NCBI GenBank assembly: GCA_040757835.1
Contig: JBFLWJ010000004.1
Coordinates: forward strand, 26,026-90,025
Length of the DNA: 64,000 nucleotides
DNA from: Actinomycetota bacterium
GTDB taxonomy: Bacteria > Actinomycetota > Geothermincolia > Geothermincolales > RBG-13-55-18
Direction of reading: 5' to 3'
Shown: piece after piece, positions 26,797-33,467 of the stretch
Layout: each line of letters starts with the position of its first letter
Position numbering within the stretch: position 1 is the first letter of the stretch
Notes under the pieces: generated by a model
Told to the model about the DNA's origin: nothing
Seen by the model: the letters and a program-made list of their open reading frames with translations, nothing else
The model's database searches: none
Program-made: the position numbers and the translations under genes

Positions 26797-27359
26797 CGCC
26801 CTCCTCCTCTTCCGCAGCCACGTCCTCTGCCCATACCGCCCCCGCGGCCGCCGCCCATACCCATGCCTCCGCCCATACCCATGCCTCCGCCCATGCCCAT
26901 CATGCCCGGGCCCTGGAAGCTGGCTGGACCGGAGAAACCGCCTGTGCCCGTAGCTCCGGAAGCGCCTGTTCCCGGGCTGCCTGCCGGGCCGCTTCCGCTG
27001 CTCATGCCGGCATAGTCCTTGACCGTGGCAGAGGTGGTGTCGGAGAGGCCGCCCGCCTTGAGCGCCTGCAGCGCTTCCTCGATGGTGCCGAAGAAGCCCG
27101 TGTACACTTTTACCTGCCCTGATAGCACCTGCATGGCGTTGGGCCCGATGTTGCCGGTGACGACCGCTTCCACCCCTCTGTCCACCACGGACTGGGCGGT
27201 GCGGATGCCGGCCCCTCCTGCTGCCTCCCGGTTGCCGTTGGGCACCGCTTCCCAATCTTCCGTATCCGTGTCGTAGAAGATAAAGAACGCGCAGCGGCCG
27301 AAGCGTGGGTCCACGCTCCCTTTCAGGTCAGGCCCCGTCGATGATATCGCAACCTTCAT
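26790..27359 (-). CDS. NifX/NifB-C-terminal-like (dinitrogenase FeMo-cofactor biosynthesis) domain protein with Gly/Met-rich tail
   Basis: Residues 1-115 form a NifX/NafY-type fold (MKVAISSTGPDLKGSVDPRF through VVTGNIGPNAMQVLSGQVKV), which binds metal-sulfur cofactors; in anaerobes without nitrogenase these are ORP-like proteins. Residues 116-189 are a low-complexity tail rich in Gly, Met, Ser and Arg, with MGMGGG repeated and a final GRGCGRGGGRW. The tail DNA contains tandem 18-base repeats near 26870-26900. Its 3' end overlaps the start of the downstream ATPase. Confidence 0.88.
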   Translation of the reverse strand: MKVAISSTGPDLKGSVDPRFGRCAFFIFYDTDTEDWEAVPNGNREAAGGAGIRTAQSVVDRGVEAVVTGNIGPNAMQVLSGQVKVYTGFFGTIEEALQALKAGGLSDTTSATVKDYAGMSSGSGPAGSPGTGASGATGTGGFSGPASFQGPGMMGMGGGMGMGGGMGMGGGRGGGMGRGRGCGRGGGRW

Positions 27360-27362
27360 GTT

Positions 27363-27650
27363 CTATTCTCCCTCTTTCTCCAGCTTGCTGATGCGCTCGC
27401 GCAGCTGGACCAGCGTCTCCTCCATCCTCTCCGCCTGGGCCTTCAGCAGCTCGAGTTCCCCGCTTGCCGCGGGCCAGTTCTGCGGCGGCGTAAACCGGCC
27501 CGTCGCAGCCGGCCACCTGCCTGTCAGCATGTACTCCGCGCACGGTCCCAGGCCGCTGCTGCTCCGGCCCGCCCAGCCCGGGCTGTAACCCAGCCTCATC
27601 CAACCCGGCTGCCCGGTGAGGTTATACATGTTCCTGTGTCCGTATCCCAT
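27363..27650 (-). CDS. DUF5320-type small coiled-coil protein
   Basis: The 95-residue protein has a Gly/Pro/Arg-rich N-terminal half (MGYGHRNMYNLTGQPGWMR onward) and a coiled coil from residue 67 on (ELELLKAQAERMEETLVQLR). This is the DUF5320 pattern, found almost only beside NifX/ORP and MinD-ferredoxin genes. Its stop is three bases before the NifX-like start. It probably bridges the complex, an inference from context. Confidence 0.8.
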   Translation of the reverse strand: MGYGHRNMYNLTGQPGWMRLGYSPGWAGRSSSGLGPCAEYMLTGRWPAATGRFTPPQNWPAASGELELLKAQAERMEETLVQLRERISKLEKEGE

Positions 27651-27698
27651 GGTCTTCTCTCCTTTCTGTTCGCTCGGTGCGCCTCACGGCACATTCCA

Positions 27699-27881
27699 TC
27701 AACCGCAATTCGCCCCCACCATGCGGGTACCGCACTTGGGGCAGCTCTTGGTAAAACAGGGGATGCCGCGCGTATGCGGTTCGCTGTGCCCGCACTTCGG
27801 ACAGCTGCATACCGTGCTTCCGGCGGTGCCGCGCCCTCCTACGGGCCTGCCGCCTCTCCGTCCTCTCCCGAATCCTGCCAT
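27699..27881 (-). CDS. Small zinc-ribbon protein of the ORP cluster
   Basis: A 60-residue basic protein with two CxxC knuckles (CSCPKCGHSEPH and CPKCGTRMVG) plus further Cys, giving a zinc ribbon or small Fe-S site, preceded by a Gly/Arg-rich N-terminus. Similar tiny proteins are common beside DUF5320 and NifX-like genes in anaerobes. The ATG at 27881 lies eight bases after AGGAGG, so it was preferred over the frame start at 27890. First gene of the minus-strand arm. Confidence 0.78.
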   Translation of the reverse strand: MAGFGRGRRGGRPVGGRGTAGSTVCSCPKCGHSEPHTRGIPCFTKSCPKCGTRMVGANCG

Positions 27882-27930
27882 CAGGCTCACCTCCTGGTTT
27901 TATGATGCGGCCTGCATGCCGTTTCTATAA

Positions 27931-27943
27931 CTAGGCATATGCC
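27931..27943. promoter_or_regulatory. CATATG-centred site 1 (CTAGGCATATGCC)
   Basis: CTAGGCATATGCC contains the perfect ten-base palindrome GGCATATGCC. It lies 50 bases upstream of the zinc-ribbon gene and exactly 100 bases before the near-identical site at 28031. Confidence 0.6.
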
Positions 27944-27965
27944 CATAAATATAATAAAATAATAT

Positions 27966-27975
27966 TTAGCATATG
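27966..27975. promoter_or_regulatory. CATATG-centred site 2 (TTAGCATATG)
   Basis: TTAGCATATG repeats the core of the flanking sites in a degenerate form. The surrounding 100 bases are strongly AT-rich, in contrast to the genes, and must hold the promoters of both divergent arms. Confidence 0.45.
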
Positions 27976-28030
27976 TAAAGTAATGTCTTGGAGGCATTTT
28001 AAAAGAAGCTTGGAAACGATGTTTTAGTTA

Positions 28031-28043
28031 CTAGACATATGCC
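28031..28043. promoter_or_regulatory. CATATG-centred site 3 (CTAGACATATGCC)
   Basis: Differs from site 1 at one base of 13 and overlaps the -35 box of the rightward promoter at 28032, a position suited to repression. The following CCATAAAT also matches site 1 context. Confidence 0.6.
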
Positions 28044-28059
28044 ATAAATAGGTTATAAT
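28032..28059 (+). promoter_or_regulatory. Rightward promoter of the Mrp/ORP arm
   Basis: TAGACA (28032-28037, five of six -35 matches) and a perfect TATAAT (28054-28059) are separated by 16 bases. Transcription would start near 28066, about 40 bases before the small ORF at 28109. Confidence 0.6.
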
Positions 28060-28108
28060 CAGCTTTGTGATAGTCTATCCGGCTGGGTTGAAGAATGGAG
28101 GCCGAAGG

Positions 28109-28243
28109 ATGCATATGCCGAGAAGGAAGACCCTGAGAAAAATGCACATATACTCGGGCCTTTTATCGGGCGCCATCGGGATCTATCTGTGGCTGGAACC
28201 GAAATGGCGCAAATGGAGGAGAGGGGTCGTGGATAGAGCATGA
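28109..28243 (+). CDS. Small basic single-membrane-span peptide (44 residues)
   Basis: An unannotatably short but well-supported ORF: GGAGG seven bases before the ATG, a basic start (MHMPRRKTLRKMHIY), a hydrophobic stretch (SGLLSGAIGIYLWL) and a basic tail (KWRKWRRGVVDRA). Its TGA overlaps the ATG of the next gene (ATGA), implying translational coupling. It is the first gene after the promoter at 28032. It may anchor the ORP/Mrp proteins to the membrane; no family is recognised. Confidence 0.55.
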   Translation: MHMPRRKTLRKMHIYSGLLSGAIGIYLWLEPKWRKWRRGVVDRA

Positions 28244-28524
28244 CATCTCCCAAGGAGAACAAGGTAGCGGTGGCTTCTTTACAGCAGGAGCATAAGGTAG
28301 CGGTGGCGACGATCGACGGCAAGATCCTGGCATCGCATTTCGGTTCGGCGCCGTTGTTCGTGGTATTTACGGTCAAGAAAGGCAAGATCCTGGAGGAGGA
28401 GTTACGCGTAAACCGCGGGGACTGTACCAGGAACGCGGACGAGACCCAGGCGGGGGCCTGGCCGAGCGCGGCTACAAGGTCGGGGTCATGGACGTGGATT
28501 TCCACGGACCCAGCATCCCGGTGA
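28240..28524 (+). pseudogene. N-terminal NifX-like segment cut by an out-of-frame junction
   Basis: Residues 1-60 start a NifX/ORP domain (KVAVATIDGKILASHFGSAP, then FVVFTVKKGKILEEELRVN) and then lose similarity. The last 30 residues are the wrong frame over the Mrp sequence that begins near 28450. A 14-base direct repeat (AAGGTAGCGGTGGC at 28261 and 28294) duplicates the KVAVA start of the domain. The normal remainder of the NifX domain is missing, so a deletion or assembly error joins it to the following gene. Confidence 0.6.
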
Positions 28525-29567
28525 TTTTCGGCCTGGTGGACGAAAGGGTGACCGGCGACGAGAAAGGCATCTTCCCCATAACCGTCGCCGGGAACCTGAA
28601 AGTCATCTCCATAGGGTTGTTCACGGACGAAAACGACAGCGCTGTCATCTGGAGAGGGCCTCTGAAGATGACCGCCATCAGGCAGTTCATGGAGGACATC
28701 TACTGGGGGGACCTGGATTACCTGGTGATAGACTCTCCTCCGGGTACGGGCGACGAGCCCTTAAGCGTCGCGCAGCTGATACCGGACGCCTGGGGGCTGA
28801 TCGTGGCCACCCCGCAGGAACTGGCCATGGCGGACGTGCGCAAGTCCATCGTTTTCTGCCGCCGTATCGGCATGCGCATTCTGGGGGTAGTGGAGAACAT
28901 GAGCGGCCTGGTCTGCCCTCACTGCGGAGAGAGCATCGATATCTTCGGCAAGGGTGGAGCTCGCTCCATGACCGAGAAGATGCAGGTGGAACTCCTGGCC
29001 TCCCTATCCCTGGACGGAGAATTCGCGTCGTGGGCGGACCGCGGCGGGGCAAAAAAAGGCCACTACCAGGATGTGCCGGGTGTTGCGGGGATCCTTGACG
29101 GTATGGTGGATAGGGTCGTGACCGTGACCTCTTCCGTGGACACGCGGGCGGGTTCCGGGGGGAAGGCCGCTGGCGCACGGGAAGCTGACGGGGTACCCGG
29201 TGAAGCAGGAAGAAAGAAGGAGGAAGGAATGGAGGTCTATGCTGTTCCCACGCAGGACGGCGTTCTCTGCGCCCACTTCGGCCGCTGTGAGAAATTCACG
29301 CTGGTGGAAGCGGGAGACGGGGGAGACCCGGCCGTGAAGGAAGTCTGCGAAGCCCCGCCCCATGAGCCCGGTCTGCTGCCGCGCTGGCTGGCGGACAAGG
29401 GCGTAAAGACGGTGATCGCCGGAGGAATGGGCGCCAGGGCCCAGGAGATATTCGCCGAGAGCGGCGTTAAGGTGGTCTGCGGCGCGCCTCCCCTGGGCCC
29501 GCTGCTGGTCGTGAAGCAATACGTGGACGGGACCCTCGAAGTAGGGGAGAACGCCTGCGACCACTGA
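28488..29567 (+). CDS. Mrp/ApbC-type Fe-S carrier without P-loop, with C-terminal NifX/ORP domain (MrpORP-like, damaged)
   Basis: From LAERGYKVG just upstream of the ATG through DVDFHGPSIPVIFGL, IDSPPGTGDEPLSVAQLIP and NMSGLVCPHCGESIDIFGKG this is the Mrp family, including the CxxC that holds the bridging cluster. The Walker A segment that should lie about 20-25 residues before LAERGYKVG is absent and the upstream frame does not match. A 110-residue NifX-like domain (YAVPTQDGVLCAHFGRCEKF onward) completes the protein as in MrpORP of Desulfovibrio. An ATG at 29229 with GGAGG five bases upstream could let the C-terminal NifX domain be made alone. Confidence 0.75.
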   Translation: MDVDFHGPSIPVIFGLVDERVTGDEKGIFPITVAGNLKVISIGLFTDENDSAVIWRGPLKMTAIRQFMEDIYWGDLDYLVIDSPPGTGDEPLSVAQLIPDAWGLIVATPQELAMADVRKSIVFCRRIGMRILGVVENMSGLVCPHCGESIDIFGKGGARSMTEKMQVELLASLSLDGEFASWADRGGAKKGHYQDVPGVAGILDGMVDRVVTVTSSVDTRAGSGGKAAGAREADGVPGEAGRKKEEGMEVYAVPTQDGVLCAHFGRCEKFTLVEAGDGGDPAVKEVCEAPPHEPGLLPRWLADKGVKTVIAGGMGARAQEIFAESGVKVVCGAPPLGPLLVVKQYVDGTLEVGENACDH

Positions 29568-29597
29568 CACGATGACCGGGCTGGAGGTGTGACCTAG

Positions 29598-30032
29598 ATG
29601 TATGCAGTCGACGAGGACTTGTGCACCGGTTGTGGTCTTTGCGTGGAGGAATGCCCGAGCGGCGCCATCAAGGCGCTGGGGCGGGCGGTGGAGATCTCTG
29701 AAGGTCTATGCACGGCCTGCGGCTCTTGCGCCGAGGTCTGCCCGCAAGACGCCATATACGAATACGAGGAGTTGCCCGTGCTGCAGGGGCAGAAACGTGA
29801 GGCCGTACGCGCCGGCGCCCCGCACTCGCCGCTGACCGCCGCGGAGAGGAGTGCGCCCCTGGCAAGACAACAGAAGATAGCCGCTGCGGCTGTCCTGCTA
29901 CCAGTGCTGTCGAAGCTCCTCTTCAGGCTGGCGGGGCGCGTCTCGCTGCGCGGCGGCAACCGTTCCGCGAAGTTGCGGCAGCCTTCCTGCAGTGACGCCC
30001 GCGGCGGACACCGCTGGCACGGTGGGCGCTGA
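29598..30032 (+). CDS. 2x[4Fe-4S] ferredoxin with membrane-prone C-terminal extension
   Basis: Two clusters are encoded in residues 1-52: CTGCGLCVEECPSGA and CTACGSCAEVCPQDA. The remaining 90 residues are unusual, with a hydrophobic stretch (QQKIAAAAVLLPVLSKLLFRL) followed by a basic tail, so the protein may sit at the membrane. GGAGG precedes the ATG at 29598. It ends the rightward ORP arm and could deliver electrons to the MinD-ferredoxin and NifX proteins. Confidence 0.85.
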   Translation: MYAVDEDLCTGCGLCVEECPSGAIKALGRAVEISEGLCTACGSCAEVCPQDAIYEYEELPVLQGQKREAVRAGAPHSPLTAAERSAPLARQQKIAAAAVLLPVLSKLLFRLAGRVSLRGGNRSAKLRQPSCSDARGGHRWHGGR

Positions 30033-30092
30033 CCGGCCGCGGCTTGAAAACCGTTTCGAGATCAAGCGGGGACGTCACTGGAGGCGCCCTGC

Positions 30093-31637
30093 TTATTGCT
30101 CCCCCTCAACAACCGCGGCGCCGTCTTGCTGCCTTGGATAGGCGGCTTCCTCCGCCAGGACGGGTGCGCTCGCCAGCACGCACAGGGCGACCTCCCCGCT
30201 GCCGCCCACGAGATCGCTGACCGGCAGAGACAGATGTCCTTGCGCGGGAACGGCCACGGGCAACCGCTGAGATCGGGCCCCGCCGGTCATGACGCAGACC
30301 GTGCAGCCGGCGTCGGCGGTCCCCGGGTTGCAGAGGTACAGGCGTGTATCGAGCACCTGGCCGTTGACGCCACTGGAAAAGAACCATTCCGCGGCGGGCT
30401 GGTTCAGCCCCGCCGTGGTGCCCACCAGCGTCCAGCCCCGCCGGCCGTCTTGATACGTGGCCCTCTCGTACAGGAGAGGTCCGCTCGACAGCACCGACAA
30501 GGCCAGGTCCTGGCCAGCGCCGAACAGCTGGTTTAACCGCAGCGACACGGTGCTTCCCGGCGGGACGTTCACCACCCTCTCCGTGGAGGCCGCCTGGCCC
30601 GCCAGGTTTCTGACGGTTGCAGCCGCCTCACCCGTCCCCCCGTTGGTCATACAGAGCCATGTCTCGAGACCCTCCGCCGTGTTCGCATGCGCGAAGTACC
30701 ACTGTGTCGCGGGCTGATAGACGCGGGTGGCGCTGGCCCCTCCCCCGTAGTGCCTGCGGTAGATGTCCTCGTAGACCAGGCGCGAAGCCTCCCGGTGCAC
30801 GCTGTCCGAGCCGCCCTTCGAGAGCACGCAGAGCACGTAGGTGAGGTCGTCCAGGAAAACGATGGCGGCGTCGTTCAAGGTGCCCTGGTAGTCGCCGGTC
30901 TTGTTGCCCACCTCCACTCCCGCGGGTAGCCCGGCCGGTATGCGGCCCTTCGTGGTGCTCTCCTTGAGGAAGGCTACTACCTCCTGTCCCAGGGGGTCGG
31001 TCGCGGCGAATTGCAGCACGCGCATGAGCAGGATGCCCATCTCGCGGGCGGTGGTGGAGTTGATATTATAGGTCCCGGCCACGGGGCAGCCGATAGAGGC
31101 GGCGTAGTCGCGGAAGGTGCGGTATCCGTAGGTGCGCTTCAGCATCCTCGCAGCCACGTTGTCGCTGTTGACGATGGCGTACCTGCAGAGGTCGCGCGTG
31201 GTGAAGGCGGTGCCCACGGGCGCGCTCTGGATCACCCCCTCCTCTCCCTCCAGGTCGCCGCCCTGCATGGCGATGGTGCGGCTCAGGTCCACCTCGCCCC
31301 GGGCGGCCTGCTCGTAGATGAACATGACCAGGAAGAGCTTGTAGCAACTGGCCGCGTAGAAGGTCTCGTTCTCCGCGTAGCCCGCCTGTTCCCCCGTCTC
31401 CAGCACGTTGAGGTAGATGCCGCAGCTGCCGTAGTTGTCCTCCGCCAGCTGCTGTAACTGCACCGCGATGGGAGGCGGGGCAGCCTCGCCGCCCGCCTGC
31501 GAATAGACTCCGAGGGTCCGGCTTCCAGGTTCGGCTACAGCGGCGGCAGGAAGGGCGGAGACAAGGAGATGAGCAACCGGAAGCAGTAGGGAAAGAAACG
31601 TGAGTAGAAAAAGCCTGCGTCTAGACGTCACCATCAT
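30093..31637 (-). CDS. Secreted class A beta-lactamase-like serine hydrolase with C-terminal beta-repeat region
   Basis: A signal peptide (MMVTSRRRLFLLTFLSLLLP through the AAAVAEP cleavage region) precedes a penicillin-binding fold of about 240 residues with all three motifs: SCYK (SxxK), NSDN and NKTGD. This arrangement matches class A beta-lactamases and transpeptidase-like hydrolases. The C-terminal 200 residues hold two related units starting QWYFAHANTAEGLETWLCMT and EWFFSSGVNGQVLDTRLYLC, similar to DUF5719-type repeats on surface proteins. No Glu166 motif can be assigned with certainty, so antibiotic hydrolysis is not shown. It is convergent with the ferredoxin. Confidence 0.82.
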   Translation of the reverse strand: MMVTSRRRLFLLTFLSLLLPVAHLLVSALPAAAVAEPGSRTLGVYSQAGGEAAPPPIAVQLQQLAEDNYGSCGIYLNVLETGEQAGYAENETFYAASCYKLFLVMFIYEQAARGEVDLSRTIAMQGGDLEGEEGVIQSAPVGTAFTTRDLCRYAIVNSDNVAARMLKRTYGYRTFRDYAASIGCPVAGTYNINSTTAREMGILLMRVLQFAATDPLGQEVVAFLKESTTKGRIPAGLPAGVEVGNKTGDYQGTLNDAAIVFLDDLTYVLCVLSKGGSDSVHREASRLVYEDIYRRHYGGGASATRVYQPATQWYFAHANTAEGLETWLCMTNGGTGEAAATVRNLAGQAASTERVVNVPPGSTVSLRLNQLFGAGQDLALSVLSSGPLLYERATYQDGRRGWTLVGTTAGLNQPAAEWFFSSGVNGQVLDTRLYLCNPGTADAGCTVCVMTGGARSQRLPVAVPAQGHLSLPVSDLVGGSGEVALCVLASAPVLAEEAAYPRQQDGAAVVEGEQ

Positions 31638-31789
31638 GCCCCTTATCAGATCCGGTGTCCGCGATCATGGAAGAAAAACTCAGAGAACGTATTCCCATCG
31701 GACCTCCCGATGCGCGAGATCGTTACGTGGACTTCGTGTATCCCTGATCTAGCTTACCACCTTGCGCACTCGGGAAAGAGGATGGCTTG

Positions 31790-31818
31790 TTGACAATGGC
31801 GATGGTACGAGTTTAAAT
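31790..31818 (+). promoter_or_regulatory. Promoter of the TetR-ABC operon
   Basis: TTGACA (31790-31795) and TTAAAT (31813-31818) are spaced by 17 bases. The inverted repeat at 31819-31839 follows at once. Confidence 0.6.
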
Positions 31819-31839
31819 ATAAACCGACGGTCGGTTTAT
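31819..31839. promoter_or_regulatory. TetR operator with AAACCGAC/GTCGGTTT arms
   Basis: Ten-base perfect arms (ATAAACCGAC and GTCGGTTTAT) flank a single central G and cover the predicted transcription start. AAACCGAC-N-GTCGGTTT is a familiar TetR/AcrR operator form. The TetR gene begins 56 bases downstream, so autoregulation of the whole exporter operon is the simple model. Confidence 0.75.
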
Positions 31840-31894
31840 TAATAGGAAGGATAGCCGGCCTGAGAAACAATGCACGGTAACGGGAGGTCGTCAC

Positions 31895-32614
31895 ATGGCG
31901 AGACCCAGGAAGGTGGAGGCCAGAGAGGATACCAGGGGAGAACTGGTGGATGCAGCCTGGCGTCTCTTTTCCACGGCGGGATACGATGCCACGCCTGTAG
32001 AAGCCATCCTGGACGCCGTAGGCCTTTCCAAGGGGGCTTTCTATTACTATTTCAGCGGCAAGGAAGATATCCTGGATGAGGTGGTAGGCCGCATGGTCGA
32101 CGAGATGGCTTTAAAGATCGAGGGCATACCGCGCACGAAAGATATCTCCCCCCTTGAGAAGATGAACCGCTTCATGGAGGCGATCAGCGGATGGAAGCTG
32201 GCACACATGGATATCCTCAGCGAGGCGGTGAAGGTCATCTACCGCGACGAGAACGCCATTATCCGCCAAAAGATGAACAGGAAAGCGGTGCAGGGATTCA
32301 CGCCTGCACTGGCGGAGATAATCTCACAGGGCATGGAGGAAGGCGCCTTCGACGTGGAGCGCCCGGAGGATACCGCCGAGATGATCCTGCTCCTCTCCAA
32401 TGCCATGGCCGAGCGGCAGGCCGCCGATATCGCCAGGCTGGAAGACGAACCCGAGAGCATGCAAAGCATCCTGCACAGGGCCCGGCTATACCTGGGGACC
32501 GTAGAGAAGATCCTGGGGTCGCCCCGGGGCACGATATATCCCCTTGACGACAAGAGGGTCGAAGAAGTGAAACGGGCCTTGAAGAAAGGAAGGGTGAATG
32601 AGAATGGCGCCTGA
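31895..32614 (+). CDS. TetR/AcrR family regulator of the ABC exporter operon
   Basis: The N-terminal domain is clear (TRGELVDAAWRLFSTAGYDA, then AILDAVGLSKGAFYYYFSGK). The 190-residue C-terminal helical domain contains the EKMNRFMEAISGWK region seen in TetR proteins tied to ABC-2 exporters. GGGAGG lies seven bases before the ATG at 31895. The stop overlaps the ATPase gene start region (32598-32614), and the operator at 31819 precedes it. Confidence 0.9.
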   Translation: MARPRKVEAREDTRGELVDAAWRLFSTAGYDATPVEAILDAVGLSKGAFYYYFSGKEDILDEVVGRMVDEMALKIEGIPRTKDISPLEKMNRFMEAISGWKLAHMDILSEAVKVIYRDENAIIRQKMNRKAVQGFTPALAEIISQGMEEGAFDVERPEDTAEMILLLSNAMAERQAADIARLEDEPESMQSILHRARLYLGTVEKILGSPRGTIYPLDDKRVEEVKRALKKGRVNENGA

Positions 32615-33467
32615 GACGACACTCGCAGCCGAGAACATAGCATACGCCTACGGTGATATAACGGCGGTCGACCACATCTCCTTTCAAATAGACCGGGGAG
32701 AAGTATTGGGATTCCTCGGCCCCAACGGTGCCGGCAAGACCACTACCTTGAAGATGCTCATCGGGCTGCTGTCGCCTCAGGAAGGGAGCATCACCATCCT
32801 CGGCGAGGACATGGTGAGAAACAGGGAGAAGATCCAGGCGCAGATCGGCGTATGCTTCGAGGAAAAAAGCCTTTACGAGGATATGTCGGCGGCTTCCAAC
32901 CTCAAGTTCTTTGCCTCGCTCTTCGGGATAAAAGACCTCGATACGGCAGGATTGCTGGAAAGGGTGGGACTGCCGGAGGACCGTAAAGACAGAGTGTCAA
33001 ATTATTCCAAAGGGATGAAGCAGAGGCTCATGGTCGCGAGGGCCCTGGTCAACCGGCCGCAGGTACTCTTCCTGGACGAGCCGACCGACGGTCTCGACCC
33101 GGTTTCGTCCGAGGCTATCCGCACGGTGGTCATGGAGGAGAAGGCCAGAGGGGTCACGGTATTCCTCACCACCCACGACATGATGGAGGCGGACAAGCTC
33201 TCCGACCACGTCGCCTTTATCAATGAAGGAGAGATCGCCGCTCTCGATACTCCAGAGAACCTCAAACACGAGTACGGAAAGAGGGTCCTGAAGATACGCT
33301 ATCACCTGGAGGGAGAGCTCCGCGAGGAAGAACTACCCCTCGAAGAGGAGGAAACGGGCCGGCGCACCCAGGAGATACTGGGAAGCTTCGATGTCCTGGA
33401 CATGCATACCGAGGAAGCCACCCTGGAGGACATCTTCATCCAGCTGACGGGAAAGAAGCTGAAGTGA
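32598..33467 (+). CDS. ABC-2 type exporter, ATP-binding protein
   Basis: The 289-residue ATPase shows Walker A GPNGAGKTTT, Q-loop in AQIGVCFEEKSLYEDM, a signature that reads NYSKGMKQRLMVARAL (SKGMK in place of LSGGQ, common in ABC-2/DrrA types), Walker B VLFLDEPTDGLDP and the H-loop TTHDM. A C-terminal domain of about 70 residues follows. ATG at 32598 or 32604 both fit. It overlaps the next gene by four bases and should power the two permeases downstream. Substrate unknown. Confidence 0.9.
   Translation: MRMAPETTLAAENIAYAYGDITAVDHISFQIDRGEVLGFLGPNGAGKTTTLKMLIGLLSPQEGSITILGEDMVRNREKIQAQIGVCFEEKSLYEDMSAASNLKFFASLFGIKDLDTAGLLERVGLPEDRKDRVSNYSKGMKQRLMVARALVNRPQVLFLDEPTDGLDPVSSEAIRTVVMEEKARGVTVFLTTHDMMEADKLSDHVAFINEGEIAALDTPENLKHEYGKRVLKIRYHLEGELREEELPLEEEETGRRTQEILGSFDVLDMHTEEATLEDIFIQLTGKKLK

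Noticed and set aside
26830-26905. Short tandem repeat as a possible mobile or regulatory array
   Set aside because: It encodes the MGMGGG tail of the NifX-like protein.
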